From positions 1 to 64,000 of the forward strand of contig JAFXPE010000023.1 of assembly GCA_017528205.1 (NCBI GenBank): a stretch of DNA of 64,000 nucleotides, read 5' to 3'. Positions 50,096-59,591 of this stretch are shown here, piece by piece (the first letter of the stretch is position 1; the number at the start of each line of letters is the position of its first letter). Below the pieces are notes generated by a model. The model ran no database searches and was not told the origin of the DNA. It saw nothing but the letters and a program-made list of their open reading frames with translations. The DNA comes from Alphaproteobacteria bacterium. GTDB lineage: Bacteria > Pseudomonadota > Alphaproteobacteria > RF32 > CAG-239. The position numbers were made by a program, and so were the translations under genes.

Positions 50096-50168
50096 AAAAT
50101 TCTTGCAAATTAGTGAAAATGAATTATCATCAAAAAATAATTTTTAGGTGTGATTAAAGGAGAAAAAA

Positions 50169-51431
50169 ATGAAAAAATGTTGGTTGATTGCGGCTTTTGC
50201 GCTTTTTGCCACCCAAGCAAACGCAACAATTGCGGAATTGGTTGACGGTGTTAAACATCGGGATATTTCCGCGGTGCAGAATTTGCTGAAAAAGGGGGAA
50301 AATGTTAACGCCACCGATAAAGACGGCAACACGGCGTTGCATTATGCCGTGGCTATGGATAATGCCGAAATGGCAGGGGTTTTGCTGGCTTCCGGCGCCG
50401 ATATGAATATCGAAAACGCCAAGGGCTGGTCGCCGTTGAAAATCGCCGAACAGAAAAAGGTTCCGCATGTGACCGAGGTTTTGCAGAACGCCATGGTGGC
50501 AAACCAAAAAGCCGAAGCTAAAGTCGAACAGGCCGAACAGGCGGTTGAACAGGCCAAAGAGGCGGTAAAAGAGGCTAAGGAAGTTGTGAGCGGTGTGCCG
50601 AACTTGTTGCAAGTCGCAGAACAGGCAAAACCGGAACCGGTAAAAGCCGAGGCTCCTAAGCCGGAACCGGTAAAACCGGAAGTTAAAGCGGCGCCGGCTA
50701 AACCTGAACCGACACCGGCCAAATCGACTAAGGAAGAAAAGGTGGAAATACCAGCCGATGAAATCGCCGTTTATAAACACGCCATAGAGGAGGCTAAACA
50801 AGCCGTAATAAGTGCCAGAGAGGCGCAAAACAAGGCCGAAACCGCCAACAAAGAATTAGAAACCGAAATAAAAAAGTTGCGCGAGCAAAACAAAACTTTG
50901 CAAGAACGCGTAACCTCACAGGAAAAAGCGGCTAAAGCGGCAGAAGAAAAGGCTTTGAAAGCAACTAAAGAAGCTAAAGAGGCCAAAGAAAAGGCTGAAA
51001 AAGAGGCTAAGGCCAAAGCCGAAAAAGCCGCCAAAGAAAAAGCTGCCAAAGAAGCTAAGGAAAAGGCCGCCAAAGAGGCTAAAGCTAAGGCCGAAGCCTT
51101 AAAGAAAGCGGCGGAACAAGCGGCTAAAAAGCCGTCGGCCTTAAATCCGAAAATTTATGCCGGAGATGAGGAAATTGTCTATTGTCTGGTCTTTCTCGGC
51201 AATGGCGAAAACCAAAATATGAAACGCGCGGCCGGATTTTATGCCGCGGCTTCCTCAATACCGGAGCGCCGTTTTAACGAAATTGCAACTCAGGCAGATA
51301 TGTATTACTCTACGGCTCTGGAAGCCGATTTGCAAAAGTACAATGATACTTGCGGCAAAATCATTACGCCGGCCGACGAGACCAAGCAAAATATGATTAT
51401 CCGCAGTTTGAACAGCTCCGTCGGATATTAA
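50169..51431 (+). CDS. Exported ankyrin / TolA-like coiled-coil protein, 420 aa
   Basis: Signal peptide MKKCWLIAAFALFATQANA; ankyrin repeats at about 20-110 (DGNTALHYAVAMDNAEMAGV, LLASGADMNIENAKGWSPLK); EQAxxAVxxA heptads 115-140; Pro/Glu/Lys-rich linker (KPEPVKAEAPKPEP); Lys/Ala/Glu coiled coil about 200-325 like the TolA spacer; C-terminal globular domain with three Cys. It should span the periplasm. The combination of ankyrin and TolA-like rod is unusual. Strong AAGGAG before the start. Confidence 0.78.
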   Translation: MKKCWLIAAFALFATQANATIAELVDGVKHRDISAVQNLLKKGENVNATDKDGNTALHYAVAMDNAEMAGVLLASGADMNIENAKGWSPLKIAEQKKVPHVTEVLQNAMVANQKAEAKVEQAEQAVEQAKEAVKEAKEVVSGVPNLLQVAEQAKPEPVKAEAPKPEPVKPEVKAAPAKPEPTPAKSTKEEKVEIPADEIAVYKHAIEEAKQAVISAREAQNKAETANKELETEIKKLREQNKTLQERVTSQEKAAKAAEEKALKATKEAKEAKEKAEKEAKAKAEKAAKEKAAKEAKEKAAKEAKAKAEALKKAAEQAAKKPSALNPKIYAGDEEIVYCLVFLGNGENQNMKRAAGFYAAASSIPERRFNEIATQADMYYSTALEADLQKYNDTCGKIITPADETKQNMIIRSLNSSVGY

Positions 51432-51452
51432 AAACAAGAGATGATTATTATA

Positions 51453-51486
51453 AAGCTCGCCGAATTAAATGCCGGCGGGCTTTTTT
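51453..51486 (+). terminator. Terminator after the ankyrin/TolA-like gene
   Basis: AAGCTCGCCG (51453-51462) pairs with CGGCGGGCTT (51473-51482), then T-run. Confidence 0.87.
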
Positions 51487-51547
51487 GTGGGCAAATACCT
51501 TGACAGCAAACAATGAACGGTGCTATATTTTAGGCAAAGGAGGAGAT

Positions 51548-52552
51548 ATGCCGGAGCATACTTTTTTGTATCATGGTTTCAGAAACGACGCCGACGTGCA
51601 AATTGTGGACGGCAATATTCCGACAAGCTGTCGCGGCACGGGCGCCGGTGGGCAAAAAAGCGGCTTTTATGTTTGGAATAATGTGGCCAAAACCGCAGAA
51701 TATCTGGGTTTTTGTCGTTTGGCTCAAAACGGCGTTATCTGCCAGATACAGACTCCGCTAAAGCAAATAAAATATCCCGATTGGCAGTTTGATTATGAAT
51801 CTCTCGGTGTTCTTGATGATACCGGATATGTTAAGCATAACGCTTTGCGCCAAAAAATGGCGGATATGCTGGAAAAATATCAGGCCGAGTGTCCGAATTT
51901 GGCTGCGGATATGCAAAATGCGCCGGAGGGCTTTTCTCTGTTGGGAATTGTGCATAATAAAAATGGAGCCAGAGTGCTGGTTTCGCCAAATGCCACACCA
52001 AATTTAAGGACGGCATTATATGAAGGAAATGTACAACTTTCCGGCTGTGAACAAACGTTGAACGATTATATGTGCGCACATTCCGCCGCTTATCGCCAAG
52101 AATACGACCGGCTTTTGCTGGAAGCGCTGGAGTGTCACGGGGTGGCGCTCAAATATGTGGGTGCCGAAAAGTTGAAGGTGCACGACGTTTTTAATGCCGA
52201 CGGCAAGGTCGATAATGATTTGCGCCGCAAATATCTGCCCGATGAAAAAGCTCCGGAAATGGTTTATAACGACCGCACCGGAATGTTTGAGTATAAGGAC
52301 ACAGAAACCCAAAAACGTGCGGATAAGCGCCTTTATAATAAAACGCATAACCAAGACTATTTGCAATATAAACTTGAACGCATACGCAAATATTTGCGCT
52401 ATAATCACTTAGATGAAAATATGGGGAAAACCGGCAATACCGCAGATAATTCGGTATCTGCAACCGCTAAGCGTGTGGCACAAATTCAAAAAGAAACCGC
52501 TAAAACTTCGCCCGAGGCTTTCAAACGTTCGCGGCCACACGATGAGAAATAG
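51548..52552 (+). CDS. Uncharacterised protein with possible ADP-ribosyltransferase-like start, 334 aa
   Basis: The N-terminus HTFLYHGFRNDADVQ followed by GGQKSGFYVWNNVAKTAEYL recalls the H...Y layout of ART/PARP-fold enzymes (YHG ... GFYvwnn...A..Y). I cannot locate a clear catalytic Glu. The C-terminal third is basic and helical and ends in a polar tail. The start at 51548 has AGGAGGAGAT; a longer frame overlaps the preceding gene. No signal peptide. Function unknown. Confidence 0.6.
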   Translation: MPEHTFLYHGFRNDADVQIVDGNIPTSCRGTGAGGQKSGFYVWNNVAKTAEYLGFCRLAQNGVICQIQTPLKQIKYPDWQFDYESLGVLDDTGYVKHNALRQKMADMLEKYQAECPNLAADMQNAPEGFSLLGIVHNKNGARVLVSPNATPNLRTALYEGNVQLSGCEQTLNDYMCAHSAAYRQEYDRLLLEALECHGVALKYVGAEKLKVHDVFNADGKVDNDLRRKYLPDEKAPEMVYNDRTGMFEYKDTETQKRADKRLYNKTHNQDYLQYKLERIRKYLRYNHLDENMGKTGNTADNSVSATAKRVAQIQKETAKTSPEAFKRSRPHDEK

Positions 52553-52637
52553 GCCGCCTGCCGGTAACTTTAGCCCTTGACATCGTGCGCAATTTACCAT
52601 ACCTTGTCCTCAAATTAAACGTTTGAGGATTTTTTTG

Positions 52638-54908
52638 ATGAAAAAGAGAGAATTGTTGGCGCCGGCAGGCGATGTCGAGGCAGGATACGCAGCGCTTTAT
52701 TACGGCGCAGATGCGGTTTATTTGGGGCTGTCAAAATTTTCGGCCCGCGCGACCGCCACCAATTTTGACGCCGACACTCTTGATGAGTTTACGGCTTATG
52801 CTCACAGCCTCAAACGCAAAGTATATGTAGCAATTAACACGGTGTTGCAAGAGGCGGAATTGCCTGATTTAATTCAGAGTTTGGATGTGTGTACCCGTTG
52901 CAAAGTTGACGGCATAATTATCCAAGACTTGGGCGTGGCCAGGGTTATTCGCGAAAAATATCCGTGGCTTGAAATGCACGCCAGCACGCAAATGGCGGTT
53001 CACAACAAAGAAGGTGCGCTGTATTTGCAAAAACTCGGCTTTAAACGTGTGGTGTTGGCACGCGAACTAACTTTGGCTGAAATTAAGGAAATTGCGGCTA
53101 TTCCCAATCTGGAAACCGAAGCCTTTATTCACGGCGCTCTGTGCTATTCATACAGCGGCTTGTGCCAGTTTTCCGCTTTGGAATACGGGCGTAGCGCCAA
53201 TCGCGGCAAATGCGTGTATCCGTGTCGCGCCGCCTTTAAGTGTAACGGCAAAGAGAGCCATCTGTTTTCGATGAAAGACATGGCCTTGCGGGCAGATGTG
53301 GCCGAAATGCCGGTTGATTCGCTGAAAATTGAGGGCCGTAAAAAGTCTGCTCTGTATGTGGCGGCGGTTACGGACTATTATCGCGGGATTTTGGACGGCA
53401 AGGGCGCTGATGCGCAAAAAGAGGAGAATATTAAGCAAATTTTCTCGCGCCCGTGGTGTAAATTTCACTTTAACGGCAAAGATAAGGCGGTAATCGACCG
53501 TGATTTTGTCGGTCACCGCGGTTTGCCGGTCGGCGCGGTGGATAGCGTTGCGCACGGCAAATTGCGCTTTGTGACGCAACATACCGTTTCGCGGCACGAC
53601 GGTTTGCAAATCGATGCTGCCGGCGATGAAAAGCCGTTCGGTTTTTCAGTGCAAAAACTGTTTGTAAATCACAAAAGCGTGTTTGAGGCTCACGCCGGCG
53701 AAACGGTGGAAATAGAGTTGCCGAAAGGCTATCCGCAGCTTAAAAAAGGCGATAGGGTGTATTTGGCTTCGTCCGGCGCGGTTAAAGGAGCTTATCACTA
53801 TAATAAACCAAAACCTGATTTATATAGCAATAACAATGAGATAGATGTTACCGTGAAAGTCGAAAACGGCACTATCAGCGCCAAAAGCGGCAATTATGCG
53901 GCAACCTTAAACGGCACGTTTACGCCGGCGAACGATGCGCAAAAAAGCGAGGATGCCATTCGTGAAGCCTTTGCCAAAACCGGCGGAACAAAGTTCAAGT
54001 TAAACAACTTAGTTATTGAAAATCCGCAAAAATTGTTCACTCCTAAATCGCTGCTCAATGAGTTGCGGCGCAATTTGTATGCGCAAATTCAAATAGAAAA
54101 TTATCAGGGCGAGTTGCCGGCTGTTCCTCCGGCTCGGTCTACGAAGCGCAAGAGCAGTTTTACAATTAAAGTTGATAATGTTAACTATTTGAATTTGCTT
54201 GATTTAAACGCTTTTTCGGAAATAATTTATCAGCTGAGTCCGCATAGCGACATCGGCAAATTAGCTCAGTTGCCGAAAAATAAGCTGCGTATTGCTTTGC
54301 CGGCGGTTTGTCGCCGTCCGGAGTTGTATGCCGATATTGTCAAACGCTTGCTTGACGGCGGTTACAACAAATGGGAAGCGGCAAATTATTGGGCGCTGGA
54401 AGCCTTGCCGACGGAAAAGCTTGATATCAGCTTTGATTCCTCGCTTTATATGCTGAACACGCAAGCCATAGCCATGGCCGCGGAGATGAAAGCAAATCAA
54501 ATCACTCTTTCGGTTGAAGATACAAAGGTAAATATTTGTAATTTAATAGAAAAGTCACCGCTAAAAACCTCTCTGATTATCTATCAGGATATTCCGCTGT
54601 TTATCAGCGTCGGTTGTATTCGCGACAACGATTGCCGGCATTGTTCGGCTCAGCCGCTGTGGTTTGATTTAGAGCGGCGTGGGCAAAGATTTAAGGCTCT
54701 TTCCAAAGATTGCCAGATGATGGTGTTTGATGAAAAGCCGTATTGCATTGCAGAGGCGGCTCAAGACCTTGCTCCCGACTGTTTCCGCATGGATTTTGCG
54801 TATCGTCGCTATACGGCAGAAAAGGTAAAAGAGATAGTTGATAAATTACTTAAATTTGAAAACGTATCAAATTGTATTAACGGAAACTTTTTAAATAATA
54901 ACATTTAA
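52638..54908 (+). CDS. rlhA: U32 family protein, RlhA-like 23S rRNA hydroxylation factor, 756 aa
   Basis: Peptidase_U32 fold: ELLAPAGDVEAGYAALYYGA, HASTQMAVHNKEGALYLQKL, EAFIHGALCYSYSGLCQFSA and SANRGKCVYPCRAAFKC with the iron-sulfur Cys set; DUF3656-like middle; C-terminal extension with further Cys (CIRDNDCRHCSAQP). RlhA makes 5-hydroxycytidine in 23S rRNA using prephenate-linked chemistry; pheA lies 8 kb away. Longer than E. coli RlhA (~650 aa). Start at 52638 follows GAGG. Confidence 0.8.
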   Translation: MKKRELLAPAGDVEAGYAALYYGADAVYLGLSKFSARATATNFDADTLDEFTAYAHSLKRKVYVAINTVLQEAELPDLIQSLDVCTRCKVDGIIIQDLGVARVIREKYPWLEMHASTQMAVHNKEGALYLQKLGFKRVVLARELTLAEIKEIAAIPNLETEAFIHGALCYSYSGLCQFSALEYGRSANRGKCVYPCRAAFKCNGKESHLFSMKDMALRADVAEMPVDSLKIEGRKKSALYVAAVTDYYRGILDGKGADAQKEENIKQIFSRPWCKFHFNGKDKAVIDRDFVGHRGLPVGAVDSVAHGKLRFVTQHTVSRHDGLQIDAAGDEKPFGFSVQKLFVNHKSVFEAHAGETVEIELPKGYPQLKKGDRVYLASSGAVKGAYHYNKPKPDLYSNNNEIDVTVKVENGTISAKSGNYAATLNGTFTPANDAQKSEDAIREAFAKTGGTKFKLNNLVIENPQKLFTPKSLLNELRRNLYAQIQIENYQGELPAVPPARSTKRKSSFTIKVDNVNYLNLLDLNAFSEIIYQLSPHSDIGKLAQLPKNKLRIALPAVCRRPELYADIVKRLLDGGYNKWEAANYWALEALPTEKLDISFDSSLYMLNTQAIAMAAEMKANQITLSVEDTKVNICNLIEKSPLKTSLIIYQDIPLFISVGCIRDNDCRHCSAQPLWFDLERRGQRFKALSKDCQMMVFDEKPYCIAEAAQDLAPDCFRMDFAYRRYTAEKVKEIVDKLLKFENVSNCINGNFLNNNI

Positions 54909-55036
54909 TTTATTCCGGTTTGACATTGGTCTGACAATTTTATTGTCGGGTGGCAAATGAATTTGATTGACAAAAGACGACAAATATTTTATCCTAACTT
55001 GAAATTTCTCAATTATTAACTTAAAAATTTGGAACA

Positions 55037-56809
55037 ATGGCTGAAAAATGGAATTTGACAGACATCTTTGCTTCATTAGATGATGCGGTTGTCGAAAGTA
55101 AGGGCCTGCTTAAGATTTGCCAAGTATTCAGAAAATGTTACGAGGGAAAGATAGCGGCTTTGAAGCCGATGTATTTCCACGATTGCTTGGCCGAGTATTC
55201 TGTTGTTCGCGCAAAATTGTGTCGGTTGGACAGCTATGCCTATTTGGTATGGTCAACAAACCTGACCGACAAGAAGATTTGCGCCTTTTATCAGAATATG
55301 CAGGACGTAATCAAAAAATGCGGCAAGGAACTGGCGTTTTTTGAGGTTGAAATTTGCAAGGAACTCAATTATGCCAACGTGATTTTGCCCGACACTAGCG
55401 AAGATCGAGGCCGACGCGCATGGCTGAAAAAGTGCCTGAAGTTCAAGCCTTACACGCTTTCTACCGAGCTTGAGCAGTTGTTTACCGAACAGCAGATGGT
55501 GGCTGATTATTGGGTGCGTTTGTATAACGAAGAGCGCGCCAAGTTTGCAATCACGATTCGCGGCAAGGAATACAACGAGGGTGAGCTTATGCAGCTTTAC
55601 AACTCGCAAGATGCGGCGCTTCGTGCCGAGGCAGAGGCCGCACGCACCAAGTGGTATGAAGACCGGCAGGACCTGTTTGCCCTGATTTACAACGCGCTCT
55701 TGTGCAGTCGTAAAATCGCTTGTCAATGGCGTCATTACGAAAATGATGTTCACGCTTCCGTGCTGAGCAACGATATTGATGTCGACGACCTGGAGAATTT
55801 GGTGGAAACCGTATCCGGACAAGATGCCGCTGCTCGCAAGCTGGCTCATCGCTATCATGCCCTGAAGGCACAGATGTTGGGCGTTGAGCGGATTCCGTAT
55901 CAGGACCGTCTGGCCCCTTATCCTTTTGAACAAGAAGGGACAAGATATACGCTGGAGGAGGCAAAAGAGCTGATTTTGCGTACGTTTACCGAATTTTCGC
56001 CGCAGTTTGCCGAAGTTGCCGAGATGTTCTTTGACCACGATTGCATCGACTTCTATCCGCGCCAAGGCAAGGCCGACGGAGCGTATTGTATGGAGATGCC
56101 GGTAGGTGTTTTGCCGCGAGTGTTCGTCAACTTTAACGGCTATGTTGAAGATGTGGACACTCTGGCCCACGAATTGGGACACGCCATTCACGAGCATTTG
56201 AGCAAGAAGTACGGCGAGTTGGGACGTGAAAAGTCTTGTGCACAAGCCGAAACCGCCTCGATTTTTGCCGAGCAACTGGTGTTTGATGCTCTGCTGAAGG
56301 CTGAAACCAAGCCGGAGCGCCGCTTTATTTTGCTGGCCAAACACATTGAGGAAACCATCGCCACCATGCATCGTCAGATTGCGTTTCACCGCTTCGAGCT
56401 GAAAGCGCATCAAATGCGAGACGAGGGTGAGGCATCTGCCGAGCAGCTGTCTGCCGCTTTCAAGGAAGTGATGGATAACTACCTCGGGCCGAGTGTCGAC
56501 ACAATCGGTGTTGAGTATGTGTGGGCGGGAATTCACCATTTCTTCGAATATGATTTCTATGTGTATTCTTACTGCTTCTCATGTTGCGTTGTGAATACTT
56601 TGTACGAAGTCTATAAGTCGGGAAGGGTGAATGATTTTGCCGCCAAATACATGGAGATGCTTCAATGCAGCGGTATCGAGAATTATCGTCTGGCGTTGCA
56701 GCGTTTCGGTATAGATGCTTCGAGCCCGACATTCTGGCAAGACGGCATGCGCCGCTTAGAAGAAGAACTAAGCGAGCTTGAAGTTTTGGCCAAGGAAATC
56801 CGCAAATAA
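55037..56809 (+). CDS. M3 family oligoendopeptidase (PepF-like), 590 aa
   Basis: Zinc site HELGHAIHEHL (residues about 380-390) with a distal Glu in AETASIFAEQLVF; the long helical N-terminal part and the C-terminal DNYLGPSVDTIGVEYVWAGI, HHFFEYDFYVYSYCFSC are typical of M3B oligoendopeptidase F. It degrades oligopeptides in the cytoplasm. Base composition is richer in GC than neighbours, and the upstream region has only weak Shine-Dalgarno character (GGAACA). Confidence 0.9.
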   Translation: MAEKWNLTDIFASLDDAVVESKGLLKICQVFRKCYEGKIAALKPMYFHDCLAEYSVVRAKLCRLDSYAYLVWSTNLTDKKICAFYQNMQDVIKKCGKELAFFEVEICKELNYANVILPDTSEDRGRRAWLKKCLKFKPYTLSTELEQLFTEQQMVADYWVRLYNEERAKFAITIRGKEYNEGELMQLYNSQDAALRAEAEAARTKWYEDRQDLFALIYNALLCSRKIACQWRHYENDVHASVLSNDIDVDDLENLVETVSGQDAAARKLAHRYHALKAQMLGVERIPYQDRLAPYPFEQEGTRYTLEEAKELILRTFTEFSPQFAEVAEMFFDHDCIDFYPRQGKADGAYCMEMPVGVLPRVFVNFNGYVEDVDTLAHELGHAIHEHLSKKYGELGREKSCAQAETASIFAEQLVFDALLKAETKPERRFILLAKHIEETIATMHRQIAFHRFELKAHQMRDEGEASAEQLSAAFKEVMDNYLGPSVDTIGVEYVWAGIHHFFEYDFYVYSYCFSCCVVNTLYEVYKSGRVNDFAAKYMEMLQCSGIENYRLALQRFGIDASSPTFWQDGMRRLEEELSELEVLAKEIRK

Positions 56810-56872
56810 AATCCGAGCCTGTGCTCAACCGCATTTATTTCCGGTTTACTTAAGCCCAGCCTAAAGAAAGAG

Positions 56873-56904
56873 AAAACGGTATCGAACATACGATACCGTT
56901 TTTC
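56873..56904 (+). terminator. Terminator after the M3 peptidase
   Basis: AAAACGGTATCG (56873-56884) pairs with CGATACCGTTTT (56891-56902), then T. Confidence 0.85.
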
Positions 56905-57005
56905 TTTTACCAATATCTTTTCTTCTTTCGATATCGCTCAGGTATCTTTTTTGAATTTAAGAATAATTACAGCTTCTTCCATATTCTGTTCCTATTGTTT
57001 GATTC

Positions 57006-57338
57006 TTATGAAGCTTGCAGTATTTCATCAGGGTAGCATAATATTATCACAGTCATTGCGAATACTAGCATAAGCAATATAGGTAATAGGATATATTTTA
57101 TATGCATAATTTTATCTTTGCAACATTCAAACCATTTTCGTTTTAACACATACCGTAAAAACAACGGATATCCAAAAATAATACATAAATCTAATAAAAA
57201 TAGAACGGGAAAAAAAGGCACTATAAAGTGTAACTCAATTAACGCAACAATGCTAAATGCCAGTAATACACTTATTACAAAATCAACACATTTGAAAAAA
57301 AATGTGTTTATAATGTTGTTTGTTGCCTTTTTTTCCAT
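57006..57338 (-). CDS. Small inner-membrane protein, 110 aa
   Basis: Three hydrophobic stretches: VISVLLAFSIVALIELHFIV, PFFPVLFLLDLCIIFGYPLF and ILLPILLMLVFAMTVIILCY. A short basic loop links the second and third. Preceded by AAAGGAACAGAAC. Unknown; its AT-rich context and lack of relatives near suggest an accessory gene. Confidence 0.6.
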   Translation of the reverse strand: MEKKATNNIINTFFFKCVDFVISVLLAFSIVALIELHFIVPFFPVLFLLDLCIIFGYPLFLRYVLKRKWFECCKDKIMHIKYILLPILLMLVFAMTVIILCYPDEILQAS

Positions 57339-57555
57339 GTTCTGTTCCTTTTGTCATGTTTTATTAGTAGTATTCTTCCTCGTCTTCATCATCTTTCTTA
57401 TAAAACATATTTTTGGCTTTGTCAGCAACAGAATTTATTCCTTGCTTGAAAATTTTTTTCGCGCATAAATTGCAATATTTGATTTTTTATCTTGACATAA
57501 TCAAGCTTTGGACTAGAAAATTAAACGGGGAAATTTTTATATCAAGAGGGTTCTA

Positions 57556-58269
57556 ATGAAATACAAATTTATATTTATTATTTTTTCGTTTTTTTTATGC
57601 GTCACAATACATATGGGATTTGCGAATAATTTAACGCTAAAATCGCATATTTCAGAGGATAGAATAAGCCGTTATTATACGAGTCATGAGGTTATTCCCC
57701 AAATAGATAGACAATGTCAGGAAATTATAGAAAAACCCTTCAATGCAGAGATATTTGCTTCTCAGAATAATAAGGATGTCGGATTTGATTGTTATATCCA
57801 TACGTTTGTGCAAAGATTTAGTGATGAACAATTTGAAATATTTGAACAAATAGGTGAGGATATAAGTGAAACTATGGATAGTTTCTGTGCTGGAAAAAAT
57901 ATGAAAAAAGAAAAGTATGTAGAAAATCTAAAATCGGCAAAATTAAATATGGTTATATTTTTTTACAACCTTATTTATCAGAAAAAAAATTTATTTATTC
58001 CACTTAAAACTGGACATTATCTTATAGAACAATGTAGCGGCATTACACAGTGTATGAAACAAAAAATAGAAGATATAGTAATAAATAATACAATACCGAA
58101 ATATAAAAAAGATGCAGAATATTCCGTAAAACAGTTACTTGATAATACCGAACGGTTATTTATTAAATCAGAGATGAGCGATGAACGTTTATACGAGGCT
58201 CTTAGAAGAACTTATAATTTATACTGGGATATTTTTTATTCAACTTTTGATAATATGCCTATAATCTGA
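57556..58269 (+). CDS. Exported hypothetical protein, 237 aa
   Basis: Signal peptide MKYKFIFIIFSFFLCVTIHM...GFA, followed by a helical protein with six Cys residues (DRQCQEI, DVGFDCYIH, MDSFCAG, EQCSGITQCM) that could form disulfides in the periplasm. Strongly AT-rich. No family recognised. A terminator follows. Confidence 0.62.
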   Translation: MKYKFIFIIFSFFLCVTIHMGFANNLTLKSHISEDRISRYYTSHEVIPQIDRQCQEIIEKPFNAEIFASQNNKDVGFDCYIHTFVQRFSDEQFEIFEQIGEDISETMDSFCAGKNMKKEKYVENLKSAKLNMVIFFYNLIYQKKNLFIPLKTGHYLIEQCSGITQCMKQKIEDIVINNTIPKYKKDAEYSVKQLLDNTERLFIKSEMSDERLYEALRRTYNLYWDIFYSTFDNMPII

Positions 58270-58274
58270 AAGTT

Positions 58275-58311
58275 AAAAAGCGCCGGATAATAAAATATCC
58301 GACGCCTTTTT
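58275..58311 (+). terminator. Terminator after the exported protein gene
   Basis: AAAAAGCG-CGGATA (58275-58289) pairs with TATCCG-CGC-TTTTT (58296-58311). Confidence 0.8.
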
Positions 58312-58316
58312 ATCGA

Positions 58317-59438
58317 TTACCAGCGAAATTGATCAGCCCTATTTAATAATCCTCTTTTGAATTTATTTTTGCTACGTGTTTGATAATATTTTTTTCGTTT
58401 ATCAACAAGACGATTATTGACCATTTGTAATTGTCTGTCGGTTAAATTATTTATTGCACTCACTGTTTCTGTTCCGATTCCACCTTCTGTTCCAATATTC
58501 CATCCAGTAATATCGTTGACACTTTCCTGTAATAATCTGGGACCGGAACCACTACCTGGATTTATATATGAATCGAAAATATGTTCAGCAAATGGCGTGT
58601 TGTTGATAGCTTCTATTCTGGCTGGTTTATAAAATCCCTGACAATAGAGGTTATCCACTTGGTCTTGGGTTAGGTTTTCGACAGATTGAGGATAGTTTCC
58701 AGCAATTATCGAATTTCTTTCGCGAAATTTATCATACCAACCTTGGGATATACCCGAATTTGTCGGTTGATCGGAAACATGAAAACCAAAACCTTCTCGA
58801 TTAGGCTGTTTTATGTTATTGACGAATGTGTTATATCTATCACTTTTAAGACAGTCATTCATCAATGGATTAGTTTCATATTCATCCTGAACATAATTAT
58901 AGCTGTCTTTTTGAGGGTTGTTTTCATGCCATTTTTGATTATTCTCTGCAAAACCGGTTAAACTTTGATACACGGTACGTCGCGGATTATCCTTAAACAA
59001 ATCAGGTTGAGTATATTGCTCGGTTGCGCTTGGTGCAATGTTAGCAATAGCCTTAGTCATTGCCGTCTGTTGATAATCAAAAGTATTCTGCGCTGCGGGT
59101 GCAGTTGCAGGATAGTCCATGAAATTATTCAGCGTAGAAATACCATTCGTTGGCGAAAATGGGTTGGTATTTTGCTCAGTATACGGAGATACTCCGGAGG
59201 CGGTGTTTGTTCCGCTGAGGTTTGTCGGCTGATTTAGGCCGGTTGGCGTAGTGCCGGCCGGAGCAGTGCTACCAGAATTATCGGTTTTATTATCGTTATA
59301 ATAGGTAAAATCACCGATTTCGGTATGCATAACCTGCGGCTCCTTACTCATCCCTTTTTCGCGCATAACGCGTTCCAAAGTTTGGCGTAAGGTTTCATTT
59401 TTCTTGTCTTCATCTTCGTTTTTTTCGTTAAAAAACAT
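58317..59438 (-). CDS. Protein with disordered N-terminus and GH108-like C-terminal domain, 373 aa
   Basis: Residues about 55-190 are Asn/Thr/Pro/Gln-rich and probably disordered. The C-terminal half reads NREGFGFHVSDQPTNSGISQ, LTQDQVDNLYCQGFYKPARI, FDSYINPGSGSGPRLLQESV and GTEGGIGTETVSAINNLTDR, the order seen in GH108 muramidases, including a candidate catalytic Glu in REGFG. It lacks a signal peptide. It could be a secreted-effector type peptidoglycan hydrolase or a phage remnant. Start at 59438 after AAAAGGAACAAAGA. Confidence 0.66.
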   Translation of the reverse strand: MFFNEKNEDEDKKNETLRQTLERVMREKGMSKEPQVMHTEIGDFTYYNDNKTDNSGSTAPAGTTPTGLNQPTNLSGTNTASGVSPYTEQNTNPFSPTNGISTLNNFMDYPATAPAAQNTFDYQQTAMTKAIANIAPSATEQYTQPDLFKDNPRRTVYQSLTGFAENNQKWHENNPQKDSYNYVQDEYETNPLMNDCLKSDRYNTFVNNIKQPNREGFGFHVSDQPTNSGISQGWYDKFRERNSIIAGNYPQSVENLTQDQVDNLYCQGFYKPARIEAINNTPFAEHIFDSYINPGSGSGPRLLQESVNDITGWNIGTEGGIGTETVSAINNLTDRQLQMVNNRLVDKRKKYYQTRSKNKFKRGLLNRADQFRW

Positions 59439-59461
59439 TTCTTTGTTCCTTTTAAAAATGC

Positions 59462-59493
59462 GAAAACCGCACGCTGAAAAACGCACGGTTTTC
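59462..59493 (-). promoter_or_regulatory. Leader hairpin before the GH108-like gene
   Basis: GAAAACCG (59462-59469) pairs with CGGTTTTC (59486-59493), directly upstream of the ribosome binding site of the minus-strand gene; position suits translational control. Confidence 0.5.
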
Positions 59494-59505
59494 TACGGTT
59501 AATAT

Positions 59506-59540
59506 AAAAAAAGAACGTCGGTCGTTATAAACCGCGTTCT
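59506..59540 (-). terminator. Terminator inside the leader of the GH108-like gene
   Basis: AGAACG-CGGT (59512-59522) pairs with ACCG-CGTTCT (59531-59540); seven T follow on the minus strand. A TTGACA / TACAAA promoter lies upstream on the same strand (about 59621-59586), so a short RNA or attenuator is likely. Confidence 0.62.
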
Positions 59541-59541
59541 G

Positions 59542-59591
59542 CTACAAAAAGTAAATTCGTTCCCACGAATCCACTCTGATATTTTTTGTAG
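59542..59591. repeat. Large palindrome upstream of the GH108-like gene
   Basis: CTACAAAAA (59542-59550) pairs with TTTTTGTAG (59583-59591), with an inner ATTCGT/ACGAAT hairpin (59555-59570). Confidence 0.55.

Noticed and set aside
50154-50828. Minus-strand frame rich in Arg, Phe and Gly
   Set aside because: It is the reverse translation of the Lys/Ala/Glu repeats of the ankyrin/TolA-like gene.
55253-56539. 428-codon minus-strand frame
   Set aside because: Exactly antisense to the M3 peptidase gene, whose HEXXH motif and family features are clear; the antisense frame has no signature.
57380-57480. Acidic minus-strand tail ending DDEDEEEYY upstream of the 110-aa membrane protein
   Set aside because: The frame looks protein-like, but I found no acceptable start codon with a ribosome binding site, so no gene is called.
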